A DNA stretch of 64,000 bases. It comes from Alloacidobacterium sp963823845. Its GTDB lineage: Bacteria; Acidobacteriota; Terriglobia; Terriglobales; Acidobacteriaceae. This document shows, in pieces, positions 1 to 10,063 of this stretch; the first letter of the stretch is position 1; every line of letters starts with the position of its first letter. A model generated the notes under the pieces. It made no database searches. It was not told the DNA's origin and saw only the letters and a list, made by a program, of their open reading frames with translations. Made by a program: the position numbers and the translations under genes. Where the stretch lies: contig CAWGND010000009.1 of NCBI GenBank assembly GCA_963823845.1, forward strand, positions 62,001-126,000, in the 5' to 3' direction.

Positions 1-231
1 TTTCGTCGCGCGGTGCCCACAGCTTGGGCACGCCCTTGATTTGCAGGTATGGTGAACAATCTTTTGCTCCGTGTCCGAGGCATACACTTCCGATCCCAAA
101 GCAGGAGTCCGCCACTTTATCACTTTGTCAAAGTTTGCCCGGACGGCCGCTCGCGTTCCAGCGTGATCCCACTGGCTCCGGGCATTGGACAGGATCGCCT
201 TGAGGTATTCGTTACTCTTCATTGGGAACAT
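1..231 (-). CDS. Transposase zinc-binding domain protein, 5' part (cut by window edge)
   Basis: Reading the minus strand from an ATG at 231 (second in-frame ATG at 222) gives 77 codons with no stop up to base 1, so the gene continues outside the window. The visible residues include a Cys pair arrangement, HTCKSRACPSCGHRAT, which is the zinc-ribbon signature at the N-terminus of IS91/IS1294-like and related transposases; the catalytic part would lie beyond the edge. The zinc-binding domain normally contacts the element's terminal DNA. No terminal repeat is visible. Assignment rests on the CxxxxxCPxCGxR motif; the exact IS family cannot be fixed from the fragment. Confidence 0.65.
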   Translation of the reverse strand, partial: MFPMKSNEYLKAILSNARSQWDHAGTRAAVRANFDKVIKWRTPALGSEVYASDTEQKIVHHTCKSRACPSCGHRATK

Positions 232-587
232 CCTGCGGCGTGCTCAACGTACTTGGATCCTAGCAAGCAAATCGTCGACTGTCCGAGTGGACAGACGGCG
301 ATCGCCTCGGAGCTCTGCAATCGCTTTAAATAGCGGATCTCATCGCAGAGAACGTCGACGGAGATACCTCCGCAGTGCGTGGGGTAACGCTCGTGCCGCG
401 CAAGTGCGGCTTTTAATATCAGCACTGTTCCCAGCGGATTATTGCGCTGGAGGTGATGGAACGCTGCAGTCACCTGAATCAACCCGGTATGATGAGGCAT
501 ACGGACTGCTGGGATTGTCTCTGAACTTGTCGCAACATGGCGGTTAACCATCGTAATTCGTCGATTCTCTGATCCTCCGGAGTGGCT
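232..587. other. Intergenic stretch, no supported gene
   Basis: About 350 bases between the transposase fragment and the DUF2760 gene. Open frames exist on both strands (the longest on the minus strand covers most of it), but none has a convincing ribosome site, composition or family motif. It could be the rest of the mobile element or its decayed partner gene. Confidence 0.4.
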
Positions 588-1154
588 ATGAACGGATTTT
601 GGGAACGAGTAGTTTTCGCCTTTCGGTGTTTCCTTTCGATCCTGTTCCACGCTGATATACCCAACGACATCGCGCAGAAGCTGGTCAAGCCCGCCATCCC
701 GGTTTCGCCGGCGCCAGCAGCTGCGGCACCTTCCGTCTCTCCTCTAAAGGAAGTTCAACGACCAGCTTTGGGAGAGTTCGATCGCGCCGTGCAGATGCTT
801 GCTCTGCTGCAACGAGATGGGCGGCTCATCGATTTCCTGGCGGAGAACATCTCTGCCTATCCCGACGTCCAGCTTGGAGCCGCCGTCCGGACAATCCACG
901 ACACTTGCCGGCAGGCGCTCAACCAATATGTGAAGCTGGAGCCGATTCTCGACTCCGAAGAGGATCAACCGGTGACCGTACAAGCGGGTATTGACCCGGC
1001 AGCCATCAAATTGATCGGCAACGTGACCGGAGGGCCGCCGGTTCGCGGCTTGCTACGGCACAAGGGCTGGCGCGTGAAGGAAGTCAGTCTGCCTCCGTTG
1101 CCGCTGGCCGCTGGCCGGATGGTCGTTGCTCCGGCCGAGGTCGAACTCTCGTAA
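588..1154 (+). CDS. DUF2760 domain-containing protein (Hsp70-operon partner)
   Basis: 188 residues. The ATG at 588 is preferred over the GTG at 582 because GGAG at 579-582 sits five bases upstream of it. The N-terminus is a hydrophobic helix (FWERVVFAFRCFLSILF), followed by an Ala/Pro linker (residues about 35-52), then a compact domain with ALLQRDGRLIDFLAENI and a C-terminal VRGLLRHKGWRVKEVSLP motif. These are features of the DUF2760 family, which is typically found directly upstream of divergent Hsp70 genes. The next gene starts 44 bases on, followed by a second Hsp70, so it is probably a membrane-anchored or client-specific cofactor of those chaperones. Molecular function is unknown. Confidence 0.85.
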   Translation: MNGFWERVVFAFRCFLSILFHADIPNDIAQKLVKPAIPVSPAPAAAAPSVSPLKEVQRPALGEFDRAVQMLALLQRDGRLIDFLAENISAYPDVQLGAAVRTIHDTCRQALNQYVKLEPILDSEEDQPVTVQAGIDPAAIKLIGNVTGGPPVRGLLRHKGWRVKEVSLPPLPLAAGRMVVAPAEVELS

Positions 1155-1198
1155 CGGCTGACATCCGCGCAACAAAATTTGGCTTAAAGGAGATCTCG

Positions 1199-3037
1199 TT
1201 GGCGGCCAAGTACATCGTTGGCATCGATCTAGGAACCACAAATTCTGCGCTGGCGCGCTGCGATGCTGTTGCTGAAGAGGAAGGCCGCATCGAGGTCCGC
1301 AGCATTTCGCAACTGGTGAATCCGAACGAGGTGGCGGAACGGACGCTCCTGCCGTCATTTATCTATATCCCGGGCGAATTCGATTTTCCTAAAGGCAGCG
1401 TAGCCTTGCCATGGGATCCCGAGCCGAAGCTTGTCATCGGCGAACTGGCGCGCAAACGCGGCGCTGAGAGTCCAAACCGCCTGGTAGCCTCCGCCAAATC
1501 CTGGCTTTCGTACGCCGGGGTGGACCGTACTGCGCCGATCCTGCCGTGGCAGGCACCCGAGGAGGTTCCCAAGCTATCGCCTGTCGAAGCTTCATCTCAG
1601 TTTTTGCAGCACTTGCGCACTGTGTGGGACAACGGCGAGGCGGGGCAGCAGGTCGCTCTCGCAGACCAGGATGTGCTTCTAACCGTGCCCGCGTCGTTCG
1701 ACGAAGCAGCACGCGAACTGACCCGGCGCGCCGCGGAGCAGGCCGGTTATCAGCACGTCACGCTGCTGGAGGAACCCCAGGCAGCCTTTTATGCGTGGCT
1801 CGAAAGCCAGGGTGATGCCTGGCGCAGCCGAATCAAGGTCAATGACCTCGTTCTCGTATGCGATATCGGCGGCGGCACCACGGATTTCAGTCTCATCATG
1901 GTCTCCGAAGAAAACGGCGATCTGACGCTCAAGCGCGTTGCCGTTGGCGACCACATTCTGCTGGGCGGCGACAATATGGACCTGGCGCTGGCGCAAGTCC
2001 TTCGGCAGCGCCTTGAAGCCTCGGGTTACCGCATCGATACCTGGCAGTTGCATGGCCTGTGGCATCAGTGCCGCATTGCGAAGGAAAAACTGTTCGAATC
2101 CCCAAAGACGCAGAGTCGACCCATCACGTTGATGGGCAAGGGAACGAAGCTCGTTGGTGGAACGATCAAGACGGAATTATTGAAAGAAGACCTCGATCAG
2201 CTCTTGGTCGAAGGATTCTTCCCCAAAGTCGCGAGCAGCGAATTGCCTGCGCGGCAACGACGCGTTGGCTTCCAGGAGTTAGGCCTGCCGTACGCGGCCG
2301 ATCCCGCCATCACCAAGCACCTCGCGCGATTTCTCTCGGAGCAGCTTCGCAACAGTCCCGAAGCGGCGGCCATCCGGCGCGGCCCCACTGGACTGGCATG
2401 TCCCACACACATCCTGTTCAACGGCGGGGTGATGAAAGCAGCGGTGCTGCGCGATCGGGTGGTCGAGGTACTGAACAGCTGGTTAAGAGAAGAAGGATTC
2501 GACGCCTTCGGGGGAGAGCATGTCCTGGAAGCTACCGATTTGGAGCACGCCGTTGCTCGCGGCGCGGCCTATTACGGGAAGGCGCGTCGTGGTCGCGGCG
2601 TTCGTATCCGCAGCGGCGCCTCGCGTACGTACTACATCGGAATTGAAAGCGCGATGCCTTCAGTGCCCGGCATGGAAGCTCCGCTCAAGGCGCTCTGTGT
2701 CGTTCCCTTTGGCATGGAGGAAGGCACCGAGGCCACGATTCCGAGCAGAGAGTTTGGTCTCGTCGTCGGCGAACCAGCCGAGTTTCGTTTCCTGAGTTCC
2801 AGCGTCCGTAAGCAGGATCACGTCGGCAGCCTGCTGGAAGATTGGGGCGCCGATATCGAGGAACTCAGCCCGCTGGAGGTCACGCTCAAAATGGATGGCC
2901 AGCAGGGAACGGTTGTACCGGTGCGGCTCGAAACCCGTGTTACTGAGCTCGGCACCCTCGAGGTCTGGTGCGTGTCCCGCGACGGCACGAACCGCTGGAA
3001 GCTTGAGCTGAACATTCGCGAAAAGACCGGGAGGTGA
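1199..3037 (+). CDS. Hsp70 family protein (DnaK-like), first of a pair
   Basis: 612 residues from a TTG start; AAAGGAG at 1186-1192 supports this start. The actin-like ATPase fold is visible: phosphate-1 loop GIDLGTTNSALARC from residue 8, phosphate-2 CDIGGGTTDFSL around residue 220, and the adenosine motif LFNGGVMKAAVLRDRVVEVL around residue 405. The C-terminal region (residues about 460-612) is a short beta-rich domain unlike the canonical DnaK substrate-binding domain with its lid, so clients and co-chaperones probably differ from DnaK. No dnaJ or grpE lies nearby. It sits between the DUF2760 gene and a larger Hsp70, with only eight bases to the latter. Confidence 0.9.
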   Translation: MAAKYIVGIDLGTTNSALARCDAVAEEEGRIEVRSISQLVNPNEVAERTLLPSFIYIPGEFDFPKGSVALPWDPEPKLVIGELARKRGAESPNRLVASAKSWLSYAGVDRTAPILPWQAPEEVPKLSPVEASSQFLQHLRTVWDNGEAGQQVALADQDVLLTVPASFDEAARELTRRAAEQAGYQHVTLLEEPQAAFYAWLESQGDAWRSRIKVNDLVLVCDIGGGTTDFSLIMVSEENGDLTLKRVAVGDHILLGGDNMDLALAQVLRQRLEASGYRIDTWQLHGLWHQCRIAKEKLFESPKTQSRPITLMGKGTKLVGGTIKTELLKEDLDQLLVEGFFPKVASSELPARQRRVGFQELGLPYAADPAITKHLARFLSEQLRNSPEAAAIRRGPTGLACPTHILFNGGVMKAAVLRDRVVEVLNSWLREEGFDAFGGEHVLEATDLEHAVARGAAYYGKARRGRGVRIRSGASRTYYIGIESAMPSVPGMEAPLKALCVVPFGMEEGTEATIPSREFGLVVGEPAEFRFLSSSVRKQDHVGSLLEDWGADIEELSPLEVTLKMDGQQGTVVPVRLETRVTELGTLEVWCVSRDGTNRWKLELNIREKTGR

Positions 3038-3045
3038 GGTAGTCG

Positions 3046-5961
3046 GTGCCTTCTCGTTATCTGATCGGCATCGATTTGGGCACGACAAACTCTGTCGTGG
3101 CTTACATCGATACTCAGGACGGCGTTGATGCAGGCTCCGCGATTCATGTGTTCCAAGTACCGCAGTTAGTGGGACACGGGGAAGTCCGCGCCCTACCGGA
3201 ACTTCCTTCTTTTCTCTACTTCCCCAGCCAAGATGAGCTATCTGCCGGAGCCGTGAGCGCCACGTGGGATGAAGATCCTCCGATGGTCACAGGCGTGCTC
3301 GCGCGCGACCAGGGAGCGCTTGTACCGAGTCGTCAGGTGTCGTCGGCCAAGTCGTGGCTTTCTTATCCCGGCGTGGATCGGCGCGCCCGGATCCTTCCAG
3401 CCCAGGCTGACCCGCCACAGCCGATGATTTCCCCAGTTGAAGCGTCTTCGCGCTACCTCATGCATCTGCGTGACGCTTGGAACGGTGCAATTGGGACTAA
3501 CGCAGAAACGCGTTTTGAGCATCAGGAAATTGTCCTCACGGTGCCAGCTTCGTTCGATGAGGATGCGCGCGAGCTGACAGTCGAAGCCGCCCGCAGCGCC
3601 CGACTCGATAAGCTCACTCTCCTCGAAGAACCGTTAGCCGCGTTTTATGCCTGGATCGCCTCGAATCGGTACGCACAGGCCGGTGGCACGTATCTAGCGA
3701 GGGATGAGAGCAGTGAAAACCTCCGTGATGGCGACCTGATTTTGATCTGCGACATCGGCGGTGGCACAACCGACTTCAGCCTGGTCCGGTCTTACCTGGT
3801 GAATGGCGAGCTGCAGTTCGAGCGAACCGCCATCGGTGAGCATCTCTTGCTCGGCGGCGACAATCTCGATTTGGCCCTGGCCCGTCGCGTGGAGGAGAAG
3901 CTCAAAGACATCGAACTCACGCTACGACAGCGTTATGCGTTGCGTCGGGTCTGCTGTGCCGCGAAAGAACAGCTGCTGAGTGATTCCTCTTTGGAGCGTG
4001 TGCCGGTCACAATCCTGGGCGGCGGCCGTGCAGTCGTCGGACAGGCACTTAGCGTTGAGCTGACGCGCAGGGACGTGCTGCAGACACTTATAGACGGATT
4101 CCTGCCCATGACTGCGCCCGATGAGATGCCAGCGCGCGGCCGGCCAACAGCGTTACGCGAACTCGGCCTGCCATACGCCAGCGATCCTGCGATCACCAAA
4201 TACCTCGCAGCATTTCTGACGCAAGCCGCTATCGCCATGAACAGCTCGCCTGCAAACCACCGAATGGCTCGACCCGATGCCGTCCTCTTCAACGGCGGCT
4301 TCTGCGCGCCTGCGGTGACTCGCGAGCGGATTGTCGAGGCAATCTCCACATGGTTCGGCGAAACCCCAAATGGCTGGCGCCCCAAGGTTCTTAACAACGA
4401 AGAGGTAGATAGTGCGGTTGCTCGGGGCGCTGCTCATTACGGACGCGTACGGCTTGGCGCTGGATCGCGCGTGAGGGCAGGCAACGCACGCTCATACTAC
4501 ATCGGCTTGCCTTCGAGCAACGGTCTACAGGGCATCTGTGTCTTGCCTGCCGGAGTCGAAGAAGGCACCACACTTCCGCTGCTGAACCGCGAATTCTCCG
4601 TACTGGCGAATCGCCCGGTGTCGTTTACGCTGTACAGCTCGCGCACGCGGCACGATGCGCATGGCGAGGTTGCCTCGTTGGACGAAGCGGACGTACATCG
4701 TCACGCGCCGCTGGGAACTATGTTGCGCTACGGCAGGAAATTGCGCGAACTGTACTTGATTGTGCGCATCAGGGCCAGTTTCACCGAGGTCGGCACCCTC
4801 GAACTTTGGTGCGAATCGCGGGACACGCAGCATCGCTGGCGGCTGCAATTCGAACTGCGAGGCGAAGAGGCTCAAGCAGAGCAACTCGATACGGCGAAAC
4901 CGCAACCCGTGCCAGCACCTTCACCGGCCGTTACGGCTTCCGATGCAACGGTCGAGTCTGCTGCGCGGCTCATCCGCAATGTTTTCGGTGGCTCCGCTGA
5001 TGGCGAAGCACCGGCACCCGAGACTCTTGCAAATCAAATCGAAGCAGCGCTGGGCGCGAAGAGAGACTCATGGCCCATCTCAGCCATTCGCCGGTTCAGC
5101 GACGTACTCATCGAGGTTGCCGCCGGACGCAAAGAGTCTCCGCGCTATGAGGTACGTTGGCTGAATCTATCCGGCTTCTGCTTGCGGCCAGGGTTCGGAG
5201 TACCAGGTGACGACGCGCACGTTAAGCATGTGCGGACCATCGCGTCGAATGAGGCCATTTTTGTGGACGATCTGCAATGCCAGGTCGAGCTGTTAGTGCT
5301 GTTGCGTCGCATCGCCGGCGGCATCAACGCGAGCGAACAGCAGGCGCTTTATCGCAAACTTATTGGTCGTGCCGATCTCAGAAAGAAGGGCCGCGTGAAC
5401 CGACAACTCGAGTACGAGCGGTGGCGCCTCCTCGCGAGCCTTGAGCAACTACTGGGCAGCGACCGTGCTTCGCTGGGCGATGAAGTGTTGTCGAAGATCA
5501 GAAAGGAACCTGAAAATGCAATTTGGCTGTGGTCGCTCGGTCGGCTCGGTGCTCGCATTCCGCTGTATGGGCCGCTGCACTCCGTCGTGGCGCCTGAAAT
5601 CGCCAGCGAGTGGCTGAAAGCCCTATTGGACTTATCGGCGTTCACGGCGGCAACAGCTTCAGCCATTGCACTGATCGCGCGGCGCACCGAGGATCGCTCG
5701 CGTGACATCGATGACGCAATTCGCGAGCGGACGATTTCCCGCTTGACGGCACTTGGGATCGACGAAGAAATCATCCAGCTTCTGTCACGGTACGTCCCGC
5801 CCGACCGGGCAGACGCAGTCCGCAGCTTCGGGGAATCCCTGCCGTCCGGCTTGCAGGTAGTCGGCTCTTCGAACTGCTTGTTGTCTATACCCGCGTTGCA
5901 CAGCGCTGGTCCGTCCTCTTCGACACTGGCGGTATCTCAGGTGGTCGTCGGGGATGACTAG
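3046..5961 (+). CDS. Hsp70 family protein with C-terminal DUF3731-type extension
   Basis: 971 residues from a GTG start eight bases after the previous stop. The ATPase region mirrors its neighbour: GIDLGTTNSVVAYID at residue 8, CDIGGGTTDFSL near 234, LFNGGFCAPAVTRERIVEAI near 414. A Pro/Ala-rich linker (residues about 610-635) leads into a roughly 320-residue all-helical C-terminal domain starting near LIRNVFGG, resembling the DUF3731 extension of 'DNA-K related' proteins. The two Hsp70s share organisation but differ clearly in sequence, suggesting an old duplication with the second acquiring the extension. A heterotypic chaperone complex with the DUF2760 protein is inferred from the operon, not shown. 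Confidence 0.88.
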   Translation: MPSRYLIGIDLGTTNSVVAYIDTQDGVDAGSAIHVFQVPQLVGHGEVRALPELPSFLYFPSQDELSAGAVSATWDEDPPMVTGVLARDQGALVPSRQVSSAKSWLSYPGVDRRARILPAQADPPQPMISPVEASSRYLMHLRDAWNGAIGTNAETRFEHQEIVLTVPASFDEDARELTVEAARSARLDKLTLLEEPLAAFYAWIASNRYAQAGGTYLARDESSENLRDGDLILICDIGGGTTDFSLVRSYLVNGELQFERTAIGEHLLLGGDNLDLALARRVEEKLKDIELTLRQRYALRRVCCAAKEQLLSDSSLERVPVTILGGGRAVVGQALSVELTRRDVLQTLIDGFLPMTAPDEMPARGRPTALRELGLPYASDPAITKYLAAFLTQAAIAMNSSPANHRMARPDAVLFNGGFCAPAVTRERIVEAISTWFGETPNGWRPKVLNNEEVDSAVARGAAHYGRVRLGAGSRVRAGNARSYYIGLPSSNGLQGICVLPAGVEEGTTLPLLNREFSVLANRPVSFTLYSSRTRHDAHGEVASLDEADVHRHAPLGTMLRYGRKLRELYLIVRIRASFTEVGTLELWCESRDTQHRWRLQFELRGEEAQAEQLDTAKPQPVPAPSPAVTASDATVESAARLIRNVFGGSADGEAPAPETLANQIEAALGAKRDSWPISAIRRFSDVLIEVAAGRKESPRYEVRWLNLSGFCLRPGFGVPGDDAHVKHVRTIASNEAIFVDDLQCQVELLVLLRRIAGGINASEQQALYRKLIGRADLRKKGRVNRQLEYERWRLLASLEQLLGSDRASLGDEVLSKIRKEPENAIWLWSLGRLGARIPLYGPLHSVVAPEIASEWLKALLDLSAFTAATASAIALIARRTEDRSRDIDDAIRERTISRLTALGIDEEIIQLLSRYVPPDRADAVRSFGESLPSGLQVVGSSNCLLSIPALHSAGPSSSTLAVSQVVVGDD

Positions 5962-6277
5962 ACTTGCCATGTTGCCGAAAAGTCTCCTTCCGCTAACTTG
6001 CCGACGCAATGAACGTCGATGGGCACGCAGGCGCTGCGCAACATGATTTCACGCGGAGAACTCATAGGTGTGGCTGTTCTTATCGTTATCGGCGCGGCTT
6101 CGATCGGGCTCGCGCCAGCGAAGCAGCCTATAGGGCCCGCCTAATACTGTCGTATATGAACCATATTGCCGATAGTTGCCGAACCCTGGAAGCGGGCCGC
6201 CGCCTTGTCCGGTGATCATGGCTCCCGGATCACCGTTTATTTCGAAAGTGAACCTCGGCGACTGGATCACTTCCTGA
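5962..6277. other. Intergenic between convergent genes
   Basis: About 315 bases between the second Hsp70 and the alpha-mannosidase, which converge. Small open frames are present but overlap the mannosidase end or lack start signals. No clear terminator hairpin with a U-tract was found. Confidence 0.4.
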
Positions 6278-9200
6278 CTAGTTCTGAGCGATGCCGAAAG
6301 TGGAATCAAGCGTGTCATATAAAGGTTCTCCGGGTTGCGTTGGATCGCTGGTTGCGGCCGCGGTAACGGCGAGAATACGGATGCGTTCGTTGAGAGGAAG
6401 GGTCAGCGTCTTTGCACCGGGCGGAACATTGATCGTATAGGCAAAAAGATACGAGTAGTTGTAGATCTCGTTGCTGCCATCGGTGCCGTGACGATGTGAT
6501 GCATACCAGGCCACAGGTGAGCGCTTGATGAAGCCCGGCGTGAGTCCGACCATTGCGGGAGCCATCATCGGACCATGAGCGTCGATATAGGCAAGCATGC
6601 GCCTGGCACGTTTGGCCTGTGGGCTTTCGTCTCCCGCTGCCGGGGTTGCTGGAGGAGGCACGGGAATCGTCTTCCACTGGCGGTTGTCCCATTGGCCAAT
6701 GTAGCCGGTCCAATTCTGAATTGTGAGATCAACCGGCGCGTCGCCAATCTGGAAAGTTGCTTTCTGGTCTCCTGCATAGGCAGCAGCGAGGAGATATAGG
6801 CGGTTGAATTTGCCTTCAGGCAACGTGATGGTCTGGCCACGCGCTGTCACCGCGTTGGCTTTGCCTTCGGCGGCCGGAGCAAGATCGAATTGCACACCAT
6901 CGTAGGCGATCGCAGCGGGCAACAGTTCAGCCGGCAACGCATGACCCACATCGTCGAACCCGCCAGCGGAAGGACGTCCATCGAAAGTGGCGACGGAGAC
7001 ATCGTACGGCAACAAGACGGGCTTGAATTGTTGAGCAGACAATCTCGCCTGAGATGGTTCGAGTTTTAAGGCAAAGGTACGGGGTTGATAAGGAGAGAAC
7101 TCTGTGATCAGCTCGCCCTTGACGAAGGTCGCCGCTCCAACTTCTTCTTCAGCGCCGTTGATTTCGCGTGCGGAGGAGACAAAAGCCGGGAACGCCAAGT
7201 GGACGTCCTTTTGTGGCCTGCCTGTTTCTTCAACCAGGCGAACGACAATTTCGTCGCCCTGCTCGGCTTTCTTCACCGCCATCACGCGCACGTGACTATT
7301 GTTGATACTCAGCAGCGAAAAGCTTTTTCCTAATGCACCCTCATGTTTGGGGCTTTCAAAGGCGATGAGCGGTTGATTCAGGCGAATTCCCTGCCAATTC
7401 GTTTCTCCTTGTTGCCAATCTCCGGCGTGACCGGCAAGCCCGTACTTGAATTCATGATGTCCCCAATCCTGTGTTGACTGATCGCTGTAGGCCATGCCTC
7501 CCGGGCTGATGCCTGGAGTGCGCAGAAGAGTAAGGCGAAGGGTGTGGTCATCCGGTTTGTCCGAACCGTGTTTGTAGTCGGAGAGGACCGTCACGCCGTA
7601 GGCTCCGCTCTTATCGGTCAGATCGAACCACTGATGCGACGCCACTTCGAACTTCCGTTCGTCGTTGTTGCCGCGTTCGATCTTGCCAATGTCCCAGTTG
7701 TAGGTAGCCTTCGGATTCGATGCGGTAAGCGGAAAGGTGGCCTTCAGATTTGCTTCTGCCGTCTTCCAATCGACCACATTGCCAAATTCCACACGATTCC
7801 CCGCATCGCCAGCCGCAAGCCTGATGGTCTGCACAAACGTTGAGCCTTCGGTCTCGCGCTCGACCTGCAAGGCGACACGCGCCGGGCCGCTTTCGAGGAT
7901 CTTTACCTTGACTGGACCCGAGACATAGGCACGGGGCGGCTTTTGCTGATCCGCCCAATCCATGTTCCATGCGGGCCATTCCTGCGGCTTATCCGTCTTG
8001 ATGGCGAGGCGGGCTGGGGCTGAGAGGAGTTCATGCTGGATTGACTTGTCGTAGATGCTGGAGACGTCGCCGTTTTCGTCTACTTTCACCCGATAGCGGG
8101 CATTCTCCAAGGATGATTCGGTGATCTTCAAAGTGTTCGCGCCAGAGGCCGCGACTGCAGGCTGGACGTCATACACGGCAAAGCCGACTGAAGGCACTTT
8201 GGCCAGGAAGATAACCTTGACACCATCCTTGGTTGACTCTGCTGTTTGTGCCGTAACCTCCTTGCCATCCGGTCCAACGACGCGCGCAGCCTTGGGAGCG
8301 CCATCGGTGAAGACGACGTTCGCTTCGACAATATCTTCGCGGCTGATCGACAGCGGGTTGTAGACGACTACAGCCGTGCCTTTCACCTGCGTATTGAGGC
8401 CGGAGGCAGTTGCGTCGACAGCGCTTTTCAGCACCAAGCCGAACTGGTTCAGCGCAACGTTCTGGTCGTTCCACGCGTACTCATATGCCTTGGGAGTCGC
8501 TGTGCCCGGAATGAGGTCATGGAACTGTCCGCCCATCACCAGCGTCCAGGCGTTTGTGAGCCGCTGCTTTGGATAGGGCCTGCCACCCAGCCACTCGGCT
8601 GCCACAGATGCACGCTCGGCGGCATCCGCCAATACTTCGTTCTCGCGGTTCCAGCGCTTCATGTACGCTTCTGAGGTAAGGGATCCGGCGGAGTGTTCAG
8701 TAAGCTCTAGGTCACCCGAATAACGAGGCAGGTGACTTGCCTCTTCGGGTGTGATATCCAGGAACATCTGCTCCGAAGTCGCCTGCACCACACGAAGTGG
8801 CCCGTCGCCGACTTTGACAGCTGCCTCTTTCGCCGTTGGATCCGGGGGATTCGGAAGTACCGCGGTGCCTTGAGTCACGATCGCCTCCATCAACTTGACG
8901 GAAGGTTCGCGTGGAGAGCCACCAATATCGCCGGTTCCGTAGTAACGGTAGTCGACATAAAGCCCACTCGACTTGCCATCGTTCTGCGCGCGCCGGATCC
9001 AGGTATTGCTCTTGGTCAGATCTTCTGTAACGTTGCCGCCATAATCAGTGGCGTTGAGGGCGGCGATCACGCTCTTGCCATCCAGCCCTTCCCACACGCC
9101 GACGTTGAACGGAATGCCCTTCGCTGTATCTTGCGGCGAACCAGGCCCGCCCGCAGTGGTCGCCGAATGCCATGTCAACTTCTGCGTGGAGAAACCCTTT

Positions 9201-10063
9201 ATGCCGGTGTGCGCCAGAATGCTGGGTAGCGATGCGGGAAATCCAAAACAGTCCGGCAGCATGTACTCTGCGCTCGTCCGGCCAAAGTCGCCGCGGAAGT
9301 ACTCCTTGCCATAAAGTATTTGGCGAATGATCGATTCCGCAGAGGGGTTGTTGACGTCATTCTCTTCCATGGAAGAGCCCGCGACAAACCATCTCCCGGC
9401 CGCGACATACTTTTTGAGCTTTTCGTAATCAGCCGGGTAGTACTCCTTCATTAACCGATAACGATTCGCTCCGCTGAAGTTGAAGACATAATGCGGATAC
9501 TTCTCAAAGAGCGCGAAGTTATCCCGCATGGTTCGCGACAGGTATTCTCCGATGACCGTCGGGTATTCCCACCGCCACTCAGTATCGAGGTGGGCATACG
9601 GCACCACATAGAGTGTCGCGTTCTTGCCGGAATCCAACACCGCGGGAGGTTCTGGGGCAATAACAGGTTTGGGTAGCGGAGGTGCCGCGACTTCGGCTTC
9701 GGCGACCGCACCTTGCCGCGCCGTGAATGTGCCCTGCATGTCGAACGGATCCACGAACAGCGCGCCCTTCATCTCTGCTTTCGAACTCAGCGTGCCGTTG
9801 AACGTAATGATCAAGTTGGTGCCACCGTCATCGATCCCATACTGGAACATGACCTGATCGTCCTTGATCGATCCAACAACGTCGACGGGCTGTTCACCCT
9901 CCATATAGCAGGTGCCCGTGACCTTCTCCCCTTGCTGTTTCAAGTTGCAAACGGATGTGAACGTTTGCCCGGCCACAGAACCGCTGAACCGCCATACTCC
10001 GGGAATATCTGATGCGGCGGCAGGAATCGCCGCGAGCAAAACGATTACCTTGAAAACTTTCAT
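6278..10063 (-). CDS. Secreted GH38-type alpha-mannosidase
   Basis: 1261 residues from the ATG at 10063. AAGGA lies five bases upstream and the product opens with a signal peptide (MKVFKVIVLLAAIPAAASD); an in-frame ATG at 10138 would add an unlikely leader. Residues about 20-115 form a small beta-rich domain not usual in GH38. The catalytic domain follows: VPYAHLDTEWRW (metal-binding His and Asp) near 154 and MLPDCFGFPASLPSIL near 265 with the probable nucleophile Asp. Helical-bundle and beta-sandwich regions characteristic of GH38 follow. Expected to hydrolyse alpha-mannosides from glycans in the periplasm or outside the cell. It stands alone; no sugar transporter or regulator is adjacent. 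Confidence 0.85.
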   Translation of the reverse strand: MKVFKVIVLLAAIPAAASDIPGVWRFSGSVAGQTFTSVCNLKQQGEKVTGTCYMEGEQPVDVVGSIKDDQVMFQYGIDDGGTNLIITFNGTLSSKAEMKGALFVDPFDMQGTFTARQGAVAEAEVAAPPLPKPVIAPEPPAVLDSGKNATLYVVPYAHLDTEWRWEYPTVIGEYLSRTMRDNFALFEKYPHYVFNFSGANRYRLMKEYYPADYEKLKKYVAAGRWFVAGSSMEENDVNNPSAESIIRQILYGKEYFRGDFGRTSAEYMLPDCFGFPASLPSILAHTGIKGFSTQKLTWHSATTAGGPGSPQDTAKGIPFNVGVWEGLDGKSVIAALNATDYGGNVTEDLTKSNTWIRRAQNDGKSSGLYVDYRYYGTGDIGGSPREPSVKLMEAIVTQGTAVLPNPPDPTAKEAAVKVGDGPLRVVQATSEQMFLDITPEEASHLPRYSGDLELTEHSAGSLTSEAYMKRWNRENEVLADAAERASVAAEWLGGRPYPKQRLTNAWTLVMGGQFHDLIPGTATPKAYEYAWNDQNVALNQFGLVLKSAVDATASGLNTQVKGTAVVVYNPLSISREDIVEANVVFTDGAPKAARVVGPDGKEVTAQTAESTKDGVKVIFLAKVPSVGFAVYDVQPAVAASGANTLKITESSLENARYRVKVDENGDVSSIYDKSIQHELLSAPARLAIKTDKPQEWPAWNMDWADQQKPPRAYVSGPVKVKILESGPARVALQVERETEGSTFVQTIRLAAGDAGNRVEFGNVVDWKTAEANLKATFPLTASNPKATYNWDIGKIERGNNDERKFEVASHQWFDLTDKSGAYGVTVLSDYKHGSDKPDDHTLRLTLLRTPGISPGGMAYSDQSTQDWGHHEFKYGLAGHAGDWQQGETNWQGIRLNQPLIAFESPKHEGALGKSFSLLSINNSHVRVMAVKKAEQGDEIVVRLVEETGRPQKDVHLAFPAFVSSAREINGAEEEVGAATFVKGELITEFSPYQPRTFALKLEPSQARLSAQQFKPVLLPYDVSVATFDGRPSAGGFDDVGHALPAELLPAAIAYDGVQFDLAPAAEGKANAVTARGQTITLPEGKFNRLYLLAAAYAGDQKATFQIGDAPVDLTIQNWTGYIGQWDNRQWKTIPVPPPATPAAGDESPQAKRARRMLAYIDAHGPMMAPAMVGLTPGFIKRSPVAWYASHRHGTDGSNEIYNYSYLFAYTINVPPGAKTLTLPLNERIRILAVTAAATSDPTQPGEPLYDTLDSTFGIAQN

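Noticed and set aside
219..650. Minus-strand frame of 143 codons overlapping the DUF2760 start
   Set aside because: It overlaps a well-supported gene start, has no Shine-Dalgarno and no recognisable motif.
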